Source of the DNA: Anseranas semipalmata
Lineage: Eukaryota > Chordata > Aves > Anseriformes > Anseranatidae
DNA: 64,000 nucleotides
Assembly (NCBI GenBank): GCA_013399115.1
Contig: VXAA01001394.1
Span: forward strand, 199,615-263,614
Reading direction: 5' to 3'
Under the pieces are notes generated by a model. That model had not been told where the DNA came from. It made no database searches and was given only the letters and a program-made list of their open reading frames with translations. The position numbers were made by a program, and so were the translations under genes. Below, one piece after another: positions 12,452-25,900 of this stretch; within the stretch, counting starts at the first letter, position 1, and each line of letters begins with the position of its first letter.

Positions 12452-15400
12452 AAGAAATCAATTAAAAACAAAGCCCTTCATTTGTATGGAATGAACTGAA
12501 ATTGCATAACCCTCACTTTTTAAGGGGTAGGGAGGTTCAGGAGGCATCGCTTCTGTGGCATCCGAACTGTTTTGTATGCTGCGATTTGTATCTTCTGGAA
12601 GAGAAAGGGGGAAAAAAGAGAAATCTGCAAGATATTGTGGGTTAGGCTGTCCTGAGAACTGCTTTGACAACAATAGTGTGACACAGACCTTCGGCATCAC
12701 TGCTGCCTCCCTCCTCTCCAGCGAGCGAATGCATCCCTTGTCTCGTGGACTTGGCGTGACCTGCGCTCCTGAGAAACTGGGAGGGTGAATTTCAGACAAG
12801 TGCTGTCAGTCTGCTGCCAGCCTCTTTTTCGGGTAACACCTAAACGAGGACCTTGCTGACATGTTAATTCGATGAAAACTCTTAGACGAGTTTCCCAGGC
12901 AACAAGGAAATGGTTGTGCTGATTTCTACTCGCTGAAGACAAACCAGATATTTAATGGATGACTAAAATGGAACAAATATTTAAAATTTGTAAATATCAC
13001 CAAGAAGAAAATAATTATGTAAAGTAAAAAGGCAAATTAGCATAAAACTAAGGAAAGAGAAAATTTACATTTTGTATCAGAAACATATTCACAGACTGAC
13101 ATATTGGGCTGTGACTAAAACTGATCACAAGTCAGCACTTCCACTGCAGGGGAGGCTGCACAGCTCGAAATCTGGTTTCAGCGCAGTTAACAGATTTCTT
13201 TCTATTTCTGCATTCACAGGAAAATACCAGAGACACCCAAAACATTCCATTTTGAAAACTGTGAAGGAAGATAGTACTTGTTGGTACCAGGATTGGGCTC
13301 TCATTGAAATACAGTCCTGATGTTTCTCGGTCGAGGGTTTCCTGCTTGTCCTGTCCTGTCTGTGGGACCTGGGGCTCAGAGGCAATGTGGGGCTGAAGCT
13401 GGCAATGCAGGAGGCTGCAGCAGCCTCAGCTCAGGATCAGTCCACAATGCACAGCTGCCCCAGAGCCCAGGGAGCTGGGAAGTCACAGGTAAAAATGTGT
13501 CTGCGTATCAAGGCTGTTGTGGGGAGCGAGAAAAGCCTGCCTCCCCCCAGCTTTGCAGGTGAACTGGTGGCAAGATTGAGTTTGGACTGCAGTTTTTATC
13601 AAAGCAGGTACATTTTTACAAGGTGGATTGGTGTTGATGGAGAGGTCACTTTGGGACTAAAAAAGAAAAACAAGATAAAGGAGTTGTTGGAGAACTCTTG
13701 GTCGGGTCCTTGCCTGTGGTCTTATTTGCTGAAGAAAACAGGGGAGGCTGAAAGAGTTCGGGCAACCCAGGAGTCTGTTGACTGAAGAGACATCTGTGGA
13801 CTGATAGCAAGGTATTTCAACAGACCTCCAAAGGCAGATGTGTACACCTTTCCCTGAGCCCTGCTGAGAGGGGGGCTTCTGGAGGCTGGCTTCACCATTC
13901 GACTTGCCGCACAGCTGAGCCTCAAGCGCGGTTCCTGCCGCAGGGGAGCGGCACCGGCGGCTGCCCTGCTCCGCCTGGCTCAGAAACGCTGGGTAGCAGT
14001 GGGTCGGATTGAGGAAAATGACCCGGATTTCACTGGGGCTAACCAAAGCCAGCTTCCAAAATCCTCTTCTCTCCAAAGACAGCTGTGCTGTCACCGCAGC
14101 AACGAATGAAAGGTGGGTTTGACTGCTCTTCCTCACCGTGCCTGGTTACACCTGGGCTTACAGCTCTCTTTGAGGCTTGGTGCTGTTTTGACCGGCTGCT
14201 AAGCACTGTTTAAACAGCATCTTTAAAATACAGCTATCTCAGATTTCAAGTAGATGATACACTGGATTAGTTGTTATGTGCCAACATTTGATAGCTGCTA
14301 GCATGGGAACTTGGAAGAGAAGCTAGGGATATACCCTCACCCCCATCGTGGTGTTGGAGTAAATGGACTCTTGATAATTTTTTCAGAGTGAATAAAAGTG
14401 GGAGGAAAACTAGCTTGCCAAAAGGAATAGTTGGCAATTAATGAAAAATAGCTTTGCTCTTTGTAGACTTTACAGATGCAGGGATGGGACAAACATTTTT
14501 TTGGTCCTGATTCAGCAGGTTCACGAGGGTCACGCAATTCACAGCGCACAGCACTGGCCTGACCTGCAGAGCGCGATCCACTGGAGAGCCACGGAGCCGC
14601 AGGAAAGCCTTTGATCTCTGCGTGCTCCTGCCAGTTGGCCACTGCTGCGTCAGAAATGCCTCTGTTGTTAGTGGGGAGTGGGAATGTGATAAAGAATTTC
14701 AGAGCATGCTGAATCCAAAGCCTCAGCTTTCTCCTGCCTCCAGAAGCCGATGTTGCTCCAGAACCAGCTGTATGGTAAATCTTTTTCTGTAGCCACCTCA
14801 TTCCCCCAGACATCATACTCCTCCTAGATCCCCTGTCCAATATTCCACATGAAGAAATAAGCAGAAGCAAGCGCAAAGACCTCAGTCAAGTTGTGCTAAA
14901 TCTTTTACAGCCACAAAACATTTCCTCTGGCTGCCTGAACCATAAGGAGACATCTGTAATATATATGGCTGGGCTGGTGGCTTCAGCACTGACAGTGATG
15001 GTGGCCATGTCCTCTCAGCACTGCCCAGGACAGAGACCAGCTTGCAAGGACAACCCTCATGCAATCAACCCACAGCAAGAAAAGCATGGGAAGGCGAATG
15101 TGCCCGGAGGCGTAGGGCCCAGTGCCCTGTGTGCCCAAAGCACATTTAAATGGGGCTTGCTCTGGTCAGTTGGCCATGCAGCGTAAGGAGGCCCTGCAGG
15201 AAGCCGGGAGCACTGCTGGCAGCTGGGAGCCCTGTCCCCACGGCGTGCTGGGGACAGGCAAGTTGCCGGTCTGGTCCCGAGGAGCGGTGAGGAAAGGTAA
15301 GTGCAAAATGCAGCCCGAGAGGCTGCAGGTCTGATGAGATCCCACACCCCACGCTGCGTGGAAGCCTGAATGCAAGAAAAGGGGTTCAAAGGGACCGGCT

Positions 15401-16050
15401 GTGTTGCAGAGAGCTGGTTGCTTCCAAAGGGGAACTAGATCTGCTAGCCCTGGTCTTCTTTGAATCTGTGAGTATTCTGGTCAAATGCAACTGCTAATAA
15501 ATACCTTTAATATGGAGGAATAGCAAATGTCTTTTCTATTATTATTATTTTTAACTATGAGTTGTTACTCTATTTGCTAAACCACCTTCAGTGCTAAATT
15601 GGTCTTTTGCCTCTTTCTGACTGGTGAGACAAAAGGATAGACAAGAAGGCCACTATTGCCACTTTGGAAAATCCATTGGGATTTACAGTAGTGTAGAAAA
15701 TATTCTTGCAGTAATGTGGGTGGGAGAAGGATTGTGCCTTTGAACCTCACCCCAGCAGGAGTTGCACAGCCCAGCAGGGGCAGGAGATTTCTGCACTGAC
15801 ACCAGGAGCAGATGCAAACAGCTGCACGGGCTTGACTGCCCTGGCGAAGTGGGGCACCCCTGGCTATAATTTTTGTTTGTGGAGAGCAGCTCTGTAGCTT
15901 GGTCATCCACGTTTCCACGCTAAGTTCCTGCTTAACAAGTCTCCTGGCATCCAAGTGAAAGGTAAATGGGAGGAGCGTGTGTTCAATCTTTCCTATGTAA
16001 AGCTCTTTAGCCTGTGAAGCCCTCGGGGTTTTGGGTACCAGCAAAGACTG

Positions 16051-16080
16051 TTTTTTTTGTTTGTTTGTTTTGTTTGTTTT
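16051..16080. repeat. T-rich (TTTG)n tract
   Basis: An eight-T run followed by TTTG and TTTTG units. Confidence 0.85.
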
Positions 16081-17481
16081 GCATAAGGTTGGCATTAACC
16101 ATGAAGGGTAAAAAAAAACATTTTTGAAACCCAGTTCTAGGTTTACAGTTGGCTGAAATTTCTTTCTATTGCACAACAGCACAGCGCGCTGCCCTGGGAT
16201 AGAGATGGAGCAATTTTTTATTTAGCTCTCCAGGAGCAGAATAAACAACATATATTTTTCACATTGCATAAGGATTTATGTGAAATGTTGACATGGTTAT
16301 GTCCGTCTCTCAAGATTACAACAGCAGCTTCAGCATTTTTTGGACACATCACCTTAAAATACAACTGTTTACTGGTTTGTCATCTTTGTCTTAGCAAGAG
16401 AGAGGGGTAATTTTGTTTCCCACCTTAGGAGTATATGCAAGTAATCTTATCTCCTTATTTATGAATATGTTGAGGTATGATTTTCATAAATATATACTCA
16501 AAACTACAGCTGCCAGAGTGGCCCTCATCTTATGGGAGCAATGTCATCAGCTAATATACTGAATTAATATTTTTTTTATGTTTTTTATAGTAATTTTCAT
16601 TCCATACAAGGTACAAAAAACTGAGCATACTTTCCTGTATACCTTCTATTGTATTATAGAAAGGAACTCATTGCTCTGCACTTTAAATCCATTTTACAAA
16701 ACTGTTCCTACTGCAACCAGTACTGCCAAGCAAAATATTTGCCTATTTACTGCTCTGCCAGTCTGGCAGTTGGAACAGGGTAGGTGCTAGCAGAGCTGTA
16801 GCATTTACCTTTGTAATTGGTAAGGGTTTGAAAGAGGATTGTACACATGAAATATCTTGCAGTCAGGTGGAGGCAGACTGGAGGGTCGAGAAGAGAGGGC
16901 TGAGGATCAGGGCAATAAATGGCCCAGAGACTTACTATGGTTAACTTGGTTAGAAATAGAGAAAGCAAAAATCAAAATGCAGGTCTGCATGCAATGGATA
17001 AAATCCTTGGGGAGTGGTGCAAAGGCTGTAAGACTGGGACCAAAGCAGGGGCATGAGGGAACTGAATGAAGCCTTTGGTTTTGCTCTGTTAAAGCTTTTG
17101 TCTTTTACCCAGTCAGTTCAAATAACTGTGGAGAATCTACCAGAATCATCTGAATTTTACCTAGAAATAATTTTTTCCCTTGCTGAAAAATCCATATTTA
17201 AAAAATATTTAGGATTATTTAAAGCGCTGCCTTGTTTTCGAAGGCGCAAATTCAGCAAAGGTACCACTTCAGTCAGTGCTGCTTGCCCTGCCCTCTCCTC
17301 TGCTCCCTCCAAGCTGCTGAGCACAAAGAGCTTCAGGAGGCAGAGCTCTGCATGGTTTTCATTAGGCAGAAGGGTTAAGTGAGTTTTTTTCTACAGATCT
17401 TTACTGCTAGGGTTTGACAAGGAAGGAGTCCAGCTTGCCTTTCAGATCCCGGATTTGGTTTTGTAGTCTTAGCAATAAATT

Positions 17482-17496
17482 AAAAAAAAAAAAAAA
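17482..17496. repeat. Poly-A tract
   Basis: Fifteen A in a row. No LINE or SINE body adjoins it. Confidence 0.9.
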
Positions 17497-20261
17497 TCGC
17501 CTTGTGAACTGCGCACACATTATCATTTCCCATGGATTTCCAGATGATTATGAAACCCCACCAGGCCAGCTTCCCAATGCAAAACTGCAGAGCGGAATTG
17601 CTCTGGGAAGAAGAGGTCGCTAAGGGGAGCACGGAGCTGCAGTGCAGAGCTGCACGAGGGGCGGTGGCCGGTCCTGCCCCAGCCTGCGGCTGCTCAACCA
17701 GATCTTATGGCTGTCACCACCACGTCTGCCACCGAGCAGCATCAGATGGATCAGTGAAAGTACTGCATGAAAAAACCCTTAGAAAATTGCTAATACCTTT
17801 CACAAGGCCCAAACCTACCCATTCTTCTTGAAAATATGCATGCAAGTTCATACAGACACTGCTGCTGTCCTCACCACAAAATTTAGCAACTGTCAGTGAT
17901 GGCTGTGAAGGGAAAGAGACATGCAGCTGAACTGGAGGGTGATCAGTTATTGGCTGTCTCTGCGGTAACTTGTGCTAAGTAATAATTCTTTTTTTCTGGT
18001 TACTACAACAAAGAAAGCATGTCAGGCTTCTAAAGTATCTTCTGCCATTCTCCTGGTAAGAAACTTCAGGTTTTACGGAATTTGCATACATTATAAACAC
18101 AACCACATTAACATTTTGGTGAGAGGCATTGCACAGCTGACAAACGCTAGTGAGTGAGGCAGGCTAATGAATACTATCTTAAAAAAAAATCAACCAGCAG
18201 AAGCAAGACAAAACATGCAAGTCATTAAGTAACACCATATGATCATTTCAGTTCCAAAAACTCCTCAGCTCCAAAAAGTGCCGGTTAGGAGGAGGCTTTT
18301 AGTTAAAAGAAATCCTGCGGCAGCACAAGACAGCAGGGCTGCAAGTTCCCAGGCGGCGTGGGGAGAGCTGCGCTGCGCTGCGCAGGCAGCTGGTGCCTGG
18401 GGTACTGCTGCAGGAGCGCTGGGAACAGGCTGGTGCACAGCTCGCTGTTTGGCTGTGCGGGGAAAGGTCTCCTGCAAATTCCGAAGTAACTTGTTGAAGT
18501 GTGTTTCAGAAGCCATACAGCCTCCATCGAGGGAGCGTGCGTGTTAAAGATGCGCCTTCAAAATCGCCTCCCCTGGACCTTAGGTGGGGCCGGGAGGGCC
18601 CGGGCAGGCCACCACTTCCAGGCTGGAAGCTGCCTCAGATGGCTGCCCGTCGCCTCCAGCGCTCTGCGGGTAGTTAGTGAAATTAGGTGTTTGGAAAAAC
18701 TCGATAATATGGAAGTATACTGGAACATTTCTTGGATCGGACTACTGCATTACTCATGCATCATTAATTCTCAAAATATTAAGGGAACATTTCTTAGTAT
18801 TGGGCCCTATTCCGTTAAAGAGATACAAAACGGCTTGGTCTAAGCCATGAGGCAACGTGCACCATCGGCTGAGCCGATCCCCCTGTGTAAGGGTAGGTAG
18901 GAAACCAAAGCTGGGGTAGAAAAGACTTGTTGGACTTAAACTCAGGGAGAGATTTGGGTTTTCTGCTATGCACTGTGGCGTGTACATGTTTTATTAGTCC
19001 AGAACTGCAAGATCTCATTGTTAATGCTCGTATTGCTTAACTTTTATGTAGGCTTTTCTGTTGTCACAGCAGACCCATTTCAGCTCCATTCAGCATTCCT
19101 TGAATAACTAAAACCACTACTAACTTTGCCTGCAAGTCTGAGTTTGAAGAGAATGCAACCTCAGTCCTAATGGTATTGGGACCGCAGCTGCATTCATTAG
19201 CTCAATTTTTTAGTTTCTGCCATTCCAGCAGATCCTCCTCTTTTCCAGGCTTAGAGCTGCCCTGGCATTTTCACTGCATTCATTACTGCCGTGCCAGAAG
19301 CACAAACAACATTTTGAGCAGGCCCTGTTTCCCCTCTTCTCTCCGTTGGTATATAATTAAGTTACCTACTGCTTTACTGCTTGCATCCCAGCTCCTGTGA
19401 AACTGATAGCCGTCCGTAACGCTTCACAACTGGAAAAAGTTTGCAGCGTGTCAGCAACCAACTGCTTAATCAAATTATTTTTCTGGATGGGTGATGCTGT
19501 CCCCTGCGTTTTAAGGTTGCCAAACCTCCATCCTGTTACTCCTGAGCTCCACTGGGTGACTTGGCTGTCACGGTGAGATTTCTGGTGACAAGTTGGCTTA
19601 CTGCATCTAGCTCGCTCTTAACGTTTCTCTATGTGAGTAGTGTAATTGTTCGTGGCTTTCTCCATTAATGACCCTTTATAGATGGTTTATGGGTAGATAG
19701 GTACTGTTTGAAATTACAGCCCAGAATGGACATGGAAGGCTACAAAAATGGCAAGGGCCATGTATCCAGTTAGAGGAAGTTGGATAACGATGATAACGCG
19801 ATGCCCAGGAGGGAGGCAGGAGGAGACCTGCAGTGTGCGTGTCCGGCCAGCCGCTGCCTGTCTTCCTGCTGTGCCCTTGCGAAGAGCGGAGCACTTCTGC
19901 CCCTTAGGATGTAACCATTGATTTATGCAAAACCCAAATCCCTCTAAAGAAATGCCTGGATTTCTGCTTTATCTTCTGGAGCTAAATAGAAATTGCTCTC
20001 TCAGCATCCCCCTAATTTCTATGGGACTGCTCAGCAGGGGTCGGACACAAATTTCTGCTAACTCCAACTCCCCAAGCTCTAATGGAGCCTCTGGTTTGGA
20101 AGATGCTGAAGCAAGAGGGGTGAGGAGCAGGGCAGAATGGATGAACCAGGCAATCCCTGGGCCCCAGGGACATTCATTCTGCGGCAGAGTGAATTTCCCT
20201 GTAAGAGCTTATCAGCTTCACCTTCTCTTGCATACAGAGTGGTTTATCTTGGAAAGGTTTT

Positions 20262-20299
20262 TTGTTCTTTTTTCTTTTTTTTCTTTTTTCTTTTCCTAT
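20262..20299. repeat. Polypyrimidine (T/C) tract
   Basis: Runs of T separated by single C bases, almost entirely pyrimidine over about 38 bases. Confidence 0.8.
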
Positions 20300-21438
20300 T
20301 GTAGTGGAATTATTTTAGCTATTCATGCAGGCTATACACAGAAATTTGAAATGAAACGTATTTGCTTTTGGAAGCTGATTATTCTTTGTCACAGAATTGA
20401 TTTCTTGAAACAAAAACATTTTCCTATTTAATCCTTCTAATGTTATTTCTCTTTCTACACTGTGCAAAGTAGTTCTTCACAGAAATTAGGCTCTTGTGTA
20501 TAATGCAAAAGGTAGATTTTAAATAAGAATCATTTCTGACAGGCCATGAGATGGAATTTGATAAGGTGAGCTCTGGAGAGGTACTGCTTTGGGAAGCACA
20601 ACGAGCTGGCTGACTGTCAGCGCCCTGCTAGCAAGCCCTAATGGCAGGGGCCTTACAGGAGCTTCGAAACAAGCCCTCTGTCACTGCAACCTTTAAAGCT
20701 TGTCAACACTGATGGAACAATGGAAAGATATAGTGAGGGACTTTTTATGAAATTTGAAGAGGGGAACGCTGTTCAATACCGCTTGATAAGCTGGAAATTC
20801 TATTGCTATATTTTTCAACAATTTTCTCATCTCCAGCGTGTCAGGTGGGTGTTAATGCTTTCAAGTCGTTACCACCGCTGGGAGTCACGACAAAGAAAAG
20901 CCTCAGCACGACGCTGGCTGCAGCCAGCAGCCCGCAGGCGGGAGGGACAGCGGGCACCGTGCGGTGCAGCACCCGGCCGGCAGGGAGCCTGTGGCCCTGC
21001 AACAGCCAGTCATCCCCTGTGGTGGGAGAAAATAGGGAAGAGAAATGCAGATAGCAATGGAAGCGGTAACATAAACATTTTACAAGGCAGGTAAAAACTG
21101 CTTTGTTATTTTTATCAATTGGATTGGAGTGAAAAATGAGATATGCTCAGAGTGTTTTTGCAAAAATCTAGCAGGTCTGATGTTGTGAACTGCTAGGCTC
21201 GATACAACACTAATACTTGCTAAGTGGTAAATTTCCTAGACGTGATCTCAGCTAGGAGTGTTAACTAGCTGCTGTAGTATTGCATTAGCAAAGATGGCTA
21301 CTTCATTTTTCTCAGTAGCTTTTCCAAGCAGCACTCCTCCTTTTCCTACCTTCTCTCTGAGGGGCTTGGAGGCTCTTGAACATCTCTGAGCAAACATTTT
21401 TTTTTCAGTGTCCCAGGAGCTGCCTTAGTTGTTTAATG

Positions 21439-21493
21439 ATTATATATATATATATATATATGTATATGTATATATATATATATGTATGTATAT
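21439..21493. repeat. (TA)n/(TATG)n microsatellite
   Basis: About 55 bases of alternating TA interrupted by TG units (TGTATATGTA, TATGTATGTA). This alternating purine-pyrimidine tract is likely polymorphic. Confidence 0.95.
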
Positions 21494-22923
21494 TTTCCTT
21501 CAGGGATGAGAAAAAGTAAAAGATGTCATATTTTGACACCATACATACAAGTTAGAGGGATGCTCCCACTGAACTCACCCAGGGGATTAAGTGACTTGCA
21601 CAGATTTCTAAGGAAAATTGTGACGGATCTGAAACGCAAGCTAGAGGTGGCTGTTGGTCCTACATAACTACTGCCCTGTCTCTGAGTTGGATGTGGCCCT
21701 GGGTTGCAAGGAGTGTGTGGCAGCTTCATGCCTGTGCTGAGCTGAGGACATCCAGCACCTACGGTGGGTGCATCTCCTCTCTGGCATTTTGCCTGGTCAT
21801 GCAAGCAGGACATATGCTCTCACTGTCCAGTTGCAGAAAGAATTCTTCATACTCTTTCTGTGCGGGTCTATATGGACCCAAGACAGCCCACTCAGACCAT
21901 GGATGCCCGGAGGCTGTGAGTTCCTCAGCCAGCCTCACGAAATACTTCCAGCTGGCCTTCCCTCTGCAAGGCCTCTGCTCAGCAGAAGATGCCACATCTT
22001 ACCTGAACAGGGGAAAATCAAGATGAACAGCACCTAGACTTTCCTTGGGTATTTAGCCAGGATCAGGGAGTTACTCATCAGGTTAGCTACGATATGGAAA
22101 ATTTTGAATATAAACATAGTTCACCTAGCACCCTACTGCAGTTAAAAGTTTAAAAAGTGCCAGCAAATGGATGAAGAATAAATAAGCTCACCATTAAGCT
22201 AATGAGACCCATATGCTTTTACAGTCAAATAAAAGTGAGCTAGATGTACTGAAGAGCCAAAAAGCAGATGAATGAACCACAACAGAAATCCTAAAATCAT
22301 GTTTCAAATGCAAATATTGATATTTCTCACACTGCTTTCCTTTATGTAAATCACACCTAAATACTTCTGGTAGAAGAAAACATATTTTTGCCTTTGAGCT
22401 CACACTTGAACGAAGGCAGCAAACTCAGCTTGAGAGAGGCTGCTACAGGCTGCTACAGATCCTGAAGACTGCAGGCACTTGGAAGTTACAAATGAGATTT
22501 GCCATCCTGTTGGAAGCTGAGCCTGAAAGTTATTTATATCCAGATCTACACAAATTCACCTGAAAAGATTTTCCTAAAAATGCAAGCCACACGCTTTTCT
22601 CCTGGTATGAAACTGCAAATGTAGGGTTTGGAGAAGCCAGAAATAGTTTGTCTGAAAGCATTTTAACACCAGAGAAATTATCCTCTTCCTTTTCTTTTGT
22701 TTCCAGGTACTTAGAACAAGAAGAAAAGAAAAGAAAAACAACCCCCCAGTTTTTATGAGCTTGATGTTACTTCTACTGAAAAGGTATATCTCAGGGAAGA
22801 GTCTTGGTTCCTTTGCTAAAGGTTTGGACTACTCATTGCTGCACTGTTGCTGTTCCAGCTGATGCTGTCACCAACAGTTATTGCTTTGCAGGTCTGACAG
22901 ATTAGCGCATCTTTCTCCACCAG

Positions 22924-22931
22924 TGACGTCA
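22924..22931. promoter_or_regulatory. Full palindromic CRE-like site TGACGTCA
   Basis: An exact CREB/ATF consensus followed by TTTAATTGG, a homeodomain-like core. The nearest recognised promoter candidate is about 11 kb to the right. Confidence 0.3.
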
Positions 22932-25900
22932 TTTAATTGGGCAAATTACATCTTATGAATACTGCTGGCTGAGGGCTATGAGTTTCAGGCTTCTCTCCAG
23001 GAAAAAAAAAAACATGCCAAAATTCCTCTCCTTCCCTTTGAGGGTGCCACTTCGAATCACTGAAGCTACCAACTTAATTTGTGTGGGACGGCCCAGCCTT
23101 CCTGCCTCTTACCCCAAATCGTGCTTCTCACTGGACCTCAATGGGCTGTTCTGGCTGAGATGGGAGGATGGAGCTTGTGGTTGTGCTGAGTGTGGTTACT
23201 ACAGCATATGCTCCTGGGTGCCAGTGCTTACTATTAGAGGCAAAGTGACTGAATGGTGAGTTTGGGTCCATTCCAAAAGGAGACAGGGCAAGAAGCTCTG
23301 TGTGGTGGTGGCTGCTTGGGCAGAGGAAAAGGGTCCTTGGTCGATGCTATATTCACGCACCTGTGGAACGGATGCCTTCTTCCCCAACGATACTGGGGAT
23401 TGGTCTGGGAGCTAGCATGAGTCTAGTGTCAGTTTTCTTGTGACACCCTGTACGTATCATGATGGATGTGTAACGTACCAGGCATGTATCGCATGCATGG
23501 GTCATACGTGCAAGCATGTGACACTAAATGATGCTTGGCTGAATGACAGTCAGATGTGCTTTCTTCTTTGCTTTTCTTTTTATATATATTTCTTGCCTTT
23601 ATCTGATATTCTTATTGTTCTGACCTCCCTTTTAGGGAACAGAAAGAAGAAATACACACGTGGTGTTCACCTGCCTTCTATGATTTCCCTCTCCTTGGGT
23701 TGGATGCATTTCAGTGACTTATCAGGGTAATGCTCTGCTTTGCACATCTGGATTAATACAAATATTCCTTTACTCAGCCACAGCAAAGCATCGAGCTGCA
23801 CCACTGGGTCAATACGTTGAAACTGTCCATGCAGTTTCATGCAAGGCACTTAAAAACACCCATGAAATGCCTCGGGAAATGCACTGCTGCCAGAACTTCA
23901 CTTTCTTATCACTGTCACAGTAACTCTCATTAGCTTGACTTCCTTTTAAACTACCTTCCTGAAAGCCAAAAAGCTGTGTAGATTCATCACATTTAGTTTA
24001 ATTAATATTGCCCTCTGAGATGGAAGACTTAAATAACCAGCAGGTGCCTTCCTGCCAGAAATGCACATTTTACCAGTCCAAGCTGCGTGTCCCCAGTCGA
24101 TGCACAGCAGCAAAAGATGACATTTGAGTGTTCTAACCAAGGATAGATTTTCACAAAACACCGTTTTAAACTTGTAGCTCAAAAGTCTTTTTTCTGTACC
24201 TCGGAGTGTGAATGGAGACTTTATAAACTATGAAATAGTGAGAACTGAGCCCAGAACAGAGAGGATGATTGATGATGTACTAGAGCTATACTAGCTAATG
24301 CCAGCTAAGGATTTGGCTTTCAGCTTCTACGCGTTATCTGCTTACACAAGTGTTTGTTGTTGTTGTTATATAGTTGTTTTCGGTTTTATTTGTTTGTTTT
24401 TTTAACATTTGTTATGGGATCAGACTGCATTGCAACATCTTCAGCTAGAAGCCTATTGCAGAGCCTGCTGACAAAGGTTTGCTTGAGGTCCACATTACAC
24501 TTATAACATCATTGAAATATAACCTAGCATTTGTGATTAGAGAGGGTGCCCTCCGTATAACGTAAGGGCTGATTATGTGACACTCCTTTAGCTGAAGCAT
24601 GGCACAGTCATGTGCTGGCATCAGCTGCAAGACTGTTACAAGCCACTAATGACAATTTCTTTCCCTCATACCCGACCGTAAATGCATTAATAGATCCAAA
24701 CCGTGGCTCATATCTTGCTCAACAGATGAAAGGAAATCATTCTCCTCCAGACTGACGGAGTTAAAATGGGAATGCCATTCCTGATTCACCACAACTAAAG
24801 TGAAGGCTTATTTTATGATTCAACATTGAGGGGAATATCTGTATTTTCCTGTTTCTTCTCAGTAACCAAAAAGGTTCAGTTGGGAGATCACACTAGCCAT
24901 CCTTATGAGGTGCACCATATGTTTTAGTCTTTTTTAATTACTGTAGCCTTTACAATCTCAGATAAATGTCATACTTAGTGCTTTGCTTTACAATTAAATC
25001 TTTCCTGCGGGGAGATTTAAAAAAATCCCTTTCTCTCGTCATATGTGAAGTGTAAAAGAGAACTGCAAATTTACATTATTATGGGCAAACAACAGCTCTG
25101 TTTAGAAAACAAACTTTAAACTACTATTATATCAAGATGCTTTCAGTAACACTGTGTTGATGCCACATAACAAATAATGCAGGAGATAAAAGACATTCTC
25201 TTTACAGCAGTGCCTCGCATAAGACAAAGCACTGGTTTATTACTTGAAGATAAAGGTCTACATAAATAAAAAAGACAACATCAACTCGGGTCTCCACACA
25301 TTTTTAAGATATCTTTACTAAGGACTAAGCATGAATTTACTTCTCAAGCAGACTTTCGGTAACTTGAAGAACTTGAATCTATTCACAGTTTGCTCCCACT
25401 CCTCAAACCCACACGCACTTTGAACAAAGTGCTTTGCGCACAGATCTCTCTCATAAAAAAAAAAAAATCATTTGGTAAATAACAGCTTGCAAGCTTAAAT
25501 TTAGCCCTGCCAAGCCATGTGTGGAGACGGTTGAAGTTCTGCTGGAAAACTTCTAATTGTGAGGCAATGCCTTGGTGCGTGACCTGCGCCACCGGGCCTG
25601 GTGCTGCAGGGTCTCCACGCCGCTCCCAAACATCGCAGCTCCCCGTGAGATACAGAAGGGACTGTCCCACCGAGCTCACACCACCTTGGCGTGAAATTCA
25701 ACAGCAGCGTGCCGAGAGGAGAGCCACAGCTGCCTGCGGCTGGGGGCAGTGGCTGCCCTGGCCCCTCGCCCCGCGGCAGGGCGTGCTCTCCCTGCTCCCG
25801 CTTCCATGACTTTGTAGGGCTGGAGCTGTAAGTGCAGCTCGCTTCTCCTGGGAGACTGTCCCCTCGCTCGCTCATCTTCTCAGTCTGAAACTTCCCCCCG

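Larger units (their letters stand above)
7493..12470 (+). other. Candidate four-exon transcript with a short spliced ORF, unassigned
   Basis: Four blocks have consensus-like splice sites and compatible reading phases. They are 7493-7608 (acceptor CCTTGCAG, donor CAG|GTAAGC), 8960-9024 (acceptor ATTTAACAG, donor TGG|GTAAGG), 10401-10486 (acceptor CACTTTGCAG, donor AAG|GTATGC) and a terminal block from 12199 (acceptor TTTTTCCCTCAG) with stop TGA at 12265-12267. Joined, they read 111 codons with no internal stop. AATAAA lies at 12446-12451. The split codons (AG+G and G+TC) are consistent. I do not recognise the peptide; it includes HCQGDDYSLTL and SVVTTSKVFISENGSVSLKF, which look ordinary and not repeat-derived. 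Blocks of this size can chain by chance, and no start codon or first exon was found. It may be the 3' part of a gene, a lncRNA, or an accident. Confidence 0.25.

Noticed and set aside
15577..16182. 201-codon open frame on the minus strand
   Set aside because: It contains a low-complexity Lys/Asn/Thr stretch from the TTTG tract. No domain or splice context.
18864..18878. 15-base palindrome ATCGGCTGAGCCGAT
   Set aside because: Arms of only 7 bases and no context. It is short enough to expect by chance in 64 kb.
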